In this document: positions 61,316-64,000 of the stretch, in pieces | How positions within the stretch are numbered: position 1 is the first letter of the stretch | How the letters are laid out: every line of letters begins with the position of its first letter | NCBI GenBank assembly: GCA_040220855.1 | Contig: JAVJVZ010000026.1 | Coordinates: 57,496 to 121,495 of the forward strand | Reading direction: 5' to 3' | DNA: 64,000 bases | DNA from: JACKNG01 sp040220855 | Lineage (GTDB): Bacteria > Pseudomonadota > Gammaproteobacteria > Ga0077536 | Made by a program: the position numbers and the translations under genes | The notes under the pieces: model-generated | What the model was told of the DNA's origin: nothing | Seen by the model: the letters and a program-made list of their open reading frames with translations, nothing else | Databases searched by the model: none

Positions 61316-61929
61316 TGCAGCATTGCCTCCAGGTCGGCCAGCGCCGGCTGGGTGATGACCACGTGGTCGAAGGACACGAGCAACACCGGATCGATTGCGC
61401 CAACTTCGACGAGGCCGACGTTGGGCACATTGCGTGCTGCCAGAAACAGGTTGTCACCGAGTTCCTTGCACACGATCAGCACGTTATTCACGCCGAGCTT
61501 CGCGAGCGCATCGATGGCCAGCTTGGTCTTGGGCTGCTCGAGCGCGAAATCATCGACGACGACCAACCGCTCCTGTCGCACCAGCTCGGAGAGGATCGAG
61601 CGCAGCGCGCTGCGATACATCTTGCGGTTGACCTTCTGCTCGTAGTTACGCGGGCGAGCCGCGAAGGCACGACCACCGCCACGCCAGATTGGACCGCGCG
61701 TGGTACCGGCGCGCGCGCGGCCGGTGCCTTTCTGGCGCCACGGCTTCTGGCCGCCACCGGCAACCTCCGAACGGGTCTTCTGAGCCTTGGTGCCGGCACG
61801 TGCCGCCGCGAGATAGGCCGTCACGACTTGGTGCACGAGCGGCTCATTGAAATCGCGCCCGAAAACAGCATCCGATACCGCGACCTGGCCGCCGGCGCCC
61901 TGGTTGATCGTCTTGAGTTGTAATTCCAT
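61312..61929 (-). CDS. rplD: 50S ribosomal protein L4
   Basis: A 205-residue protein with an extended loop in the tunnel (QKTRSEVAGGGQKPWRQKGTGRARAG). In E. coli L4 also represses the S10 operon by attenuation. The start MELQLKTIN is chosen over a longer frame by homology. It is 5 bp after rplC. Confidence 0.97.
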   Translation of the reverse strand: MELQLKTINQGAGGQVAVSDAVFGRDFNEPLVHQVVTAYLAAARAGTKAQKTRSEVAGGGQKPWRQKGTGRARAGTTRGPIWRGGGRAFAARPRNYEQKVNRKMYRSALRSILSELVRQERLVVVDDFALEQPKTKLAIDALAKLGVNNVLIVCKELGDNLFLAARNVPNVGLVEVGAIDPVLLVSFDHVVITQPALADLEAMLQ

Positions 61930-61934
61930 CGTAG

Positions 61935-62585
61935 TCACTGACCTTTGCGGGTCTTGGCGGCTGGTCGAATGACGACCTGGCCGCCCTTTGCCCCGGGGAC
62001 CGCGCCCTTAACGAGTACGAGGTTGCGCTCAACGTCGACGCGCACTACCTCGAGGCCCTGAATGGTGCGCTGCTTGTCACCCATGTGTCCGGCCATCTTC
62101 TTGCCTTTGAATACGCGGCCGGGTGTCTGGCACTGACCGATCGAACCAGGCACGCGGTGCGAGATCGAGTTGCCGTGCGTGGCATCCTGCGATTTGAAGT
62201 TATGGCGCTTGATGGTGCCCGCGAAGCCCTTGCCGATCGTGATGCCCGTCACGTCGACACGCTGCCCCGCTTCGAACAGGTCGACTTTCAGTTCACTTCC
62301 GGTGTCGAGTTCCACTTCCTCGCCATCGGCAAGGCGAAACTCGTACAAGCCGAGTCCTGCCTCCATGCCGGCCTTCTTGTACTCGCCGGCGACCGGGCGC
62401 GTGACGCGATTGGGATGCTTCCGGCCGCGCGTCACCTGAATTGCCCGATACCCGTCGCTTTCGACGCTTTTCACACGCGTCACGCGGTTCGGCTCGACCT
62501 CCACGACCGTTACCGGGGTCGAAGCGCCGTCTTCGCCGAACACGCGGGTCATGCCGCGCTTGATGCCAACCAGACCGAGGCTCAT
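61935..62585 (-). CDS. rplC: 50S ribosomal protein L3
   Basis: A 216-residue assembly initiator. MSLGLVGIKRGMTRVF opens it; GKGFAGTIKRHNFKSQDATHGNS is the tip that reaches the peptidyl-transferase centre, including the conserved glutamine that is methylated in E. coli, and RVFKGKKMAGHMG follows. It is 20 bp after rpsJ. Confidence 0.98.
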   Translation of the reverse strand: MSLGLVGIKRGMTRVFGEDGASTPVTVVEVEPNRVTRVKSVESDGYRAIQVTRGRKHPNRVTRPVAGEYKKAGMEAGLGLYEFRLADGEEVELDTGSELKVDLFEAGQRVDVTGITIGKGFAGTIKRHNFKSQDATHGNSISHRVPGSIGQCQTPGRVFKGKKMAGHMGDKQRTIQGLEVVRVDVERNLVLVKGAVPGAKGGQVVIRPAAKTRKGQ

Positions 62586-62605
62586 CGTCTTGCTCTCCAA
62601 CTCGC

Positions 62606-62917
62606 CTAGTTCAGCTTGATCTGAACGTCGACACCGGCGGCAAGGTCGAGCTTCATCAGCGCGTCGACGGTCTTGTCGGTCGGATTGACGATGTCAAGCA
62701 GTCTCTTGTGGGTACGAATCTCGTACTGGTCCCGCGCGTCCTTGTTGACGTGCGGGGAAATCAGCACGGTGAACCGCTCCTTCTTGGTCGGCAACGGGAT
62801 CGGACCTTTCACCTGCGCGCCGGTGCGCTTGGCCGTCTCGACGATCTCCTTGGTCGACTGGTCGATCAGCCGATGGTCGAACGCCTTTAGCCGGATTCTG
62901 ATTACTTGCTGGTTCAT
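62606..62917 (-). CDS. rpsJ: 30S ribosomal protein S10 (NusE)
   Basis: A 103-residue head protein that also joins NusB in antitermination. RIRLKAFDHRLIDQSTKEIVETAKRTGA and GPIPLPTKKERFTVL are invariant. It is the first gene of the S10 operon; the 99 bp between it and tuf show no certain promoter. Confidence 0.98.
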   Translation of the reverse strand: MNQQVIRIRLKAFDHRLIDQSTKEIVETAKRTGAQVKGPIPLPTKKERFTVLISPHVNKDARDQYEIRTHKRLLDIVNPTDKTVDALMKLDLAAGVDVQIKLN

Positions 62918-63016
62918 CTTGTTTCGTACGTATGCAATTGAGTCTGGGTCCGCTGGGGTGGGCACCGTGCGGCGCTTGCCCGGGCGGCGCGGCTACCCGT
63001 CAGCGAGCAGTGCCCG

Positions 63017-64000
<984 letters not shown>

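Overview
This 64 kb window is GC-rich chromosomal DNA (about 65% by eye) from a gammaproteobacterium. The evidence is gene order: recA-recX-alaS-lysC-csrA-tRNA-Ser, the elongasome run mreBCD-mrdA-rodA-mltB-rlpA-dacA with DUF493-lipB-lipA, and one S10-spc-alpha ribosomal array, all in arrangements usual for that class. The order or family cannot be fixed from the window alone.

Positions 1-12,400 are the most accessory-like. They hold the end of an ATP-binding (SpoIIE/RsbW-type) regulator, an OFA-type transporter, an SMP-30 lactonase, a zinc-ribbon protein with a nitroreductase, a DadA-like oxidase, an HU-like protein with its own terminator, a sirtuin, a cytochrome P450, and a di-haem peroxidase lipoprotein overlapping a chemoreceptor. 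The chemoreceptor has a DAHL-like sensor region and about four HAMP-like modules in series.

Positions 12,400-28,340 are mostly housekeeping genes: a 105-bp direct repeat next to tRNA-Ser(GCU), csrA, lysC, alaS, recX, recA, thpR, a pncC-type gene, tadA, a beta-barrel protein, guaA, guaB, xseA, an ElyC/YdcF-like gene, lipA, lipB and a DUF493 gene. Several neighbours overlap by ATGA, so translational coupling is likely.

Positions 28,340-42,100 hold the cell-elongation and wall genes, with a block on mixed strands between lipAB-DUF493 and dacA-dat. That block contains a 51-residue membrane protein, a SixA-like phosphatase, an unrecognised helical protein and a YadGH-type ABC exporter. gatCAB follows divergently.

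Positions 45,560-49,400 are an island of distinctly lower GC (about 50% in the kinase gene). It holds an orphan hybrid histidine kinase with an RpfC-like membrane sensor, a degenerate receiver, a normal receiver and an Hpt domain. Beside it are a 444-bp internally deleted IS21-family element, whose two transposition genes have been joined in frame, and a separate istA/istB remnant. The island lies between gatB and the terminator of the ribosomal array.

Positions 49,400-64,000 are rplQ back to rpsJ and the 3' part of tuf, all on the minus strand. The best candidates for something undescribed are the peroxidase-chemoreceptor pair, the IS21 miniature element with its fusion gene, the orphan kinase, and the repeat/palindrome around tRNA-Ser. 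No CRISPR array, rRNA, riboswitch or prophage was seen.
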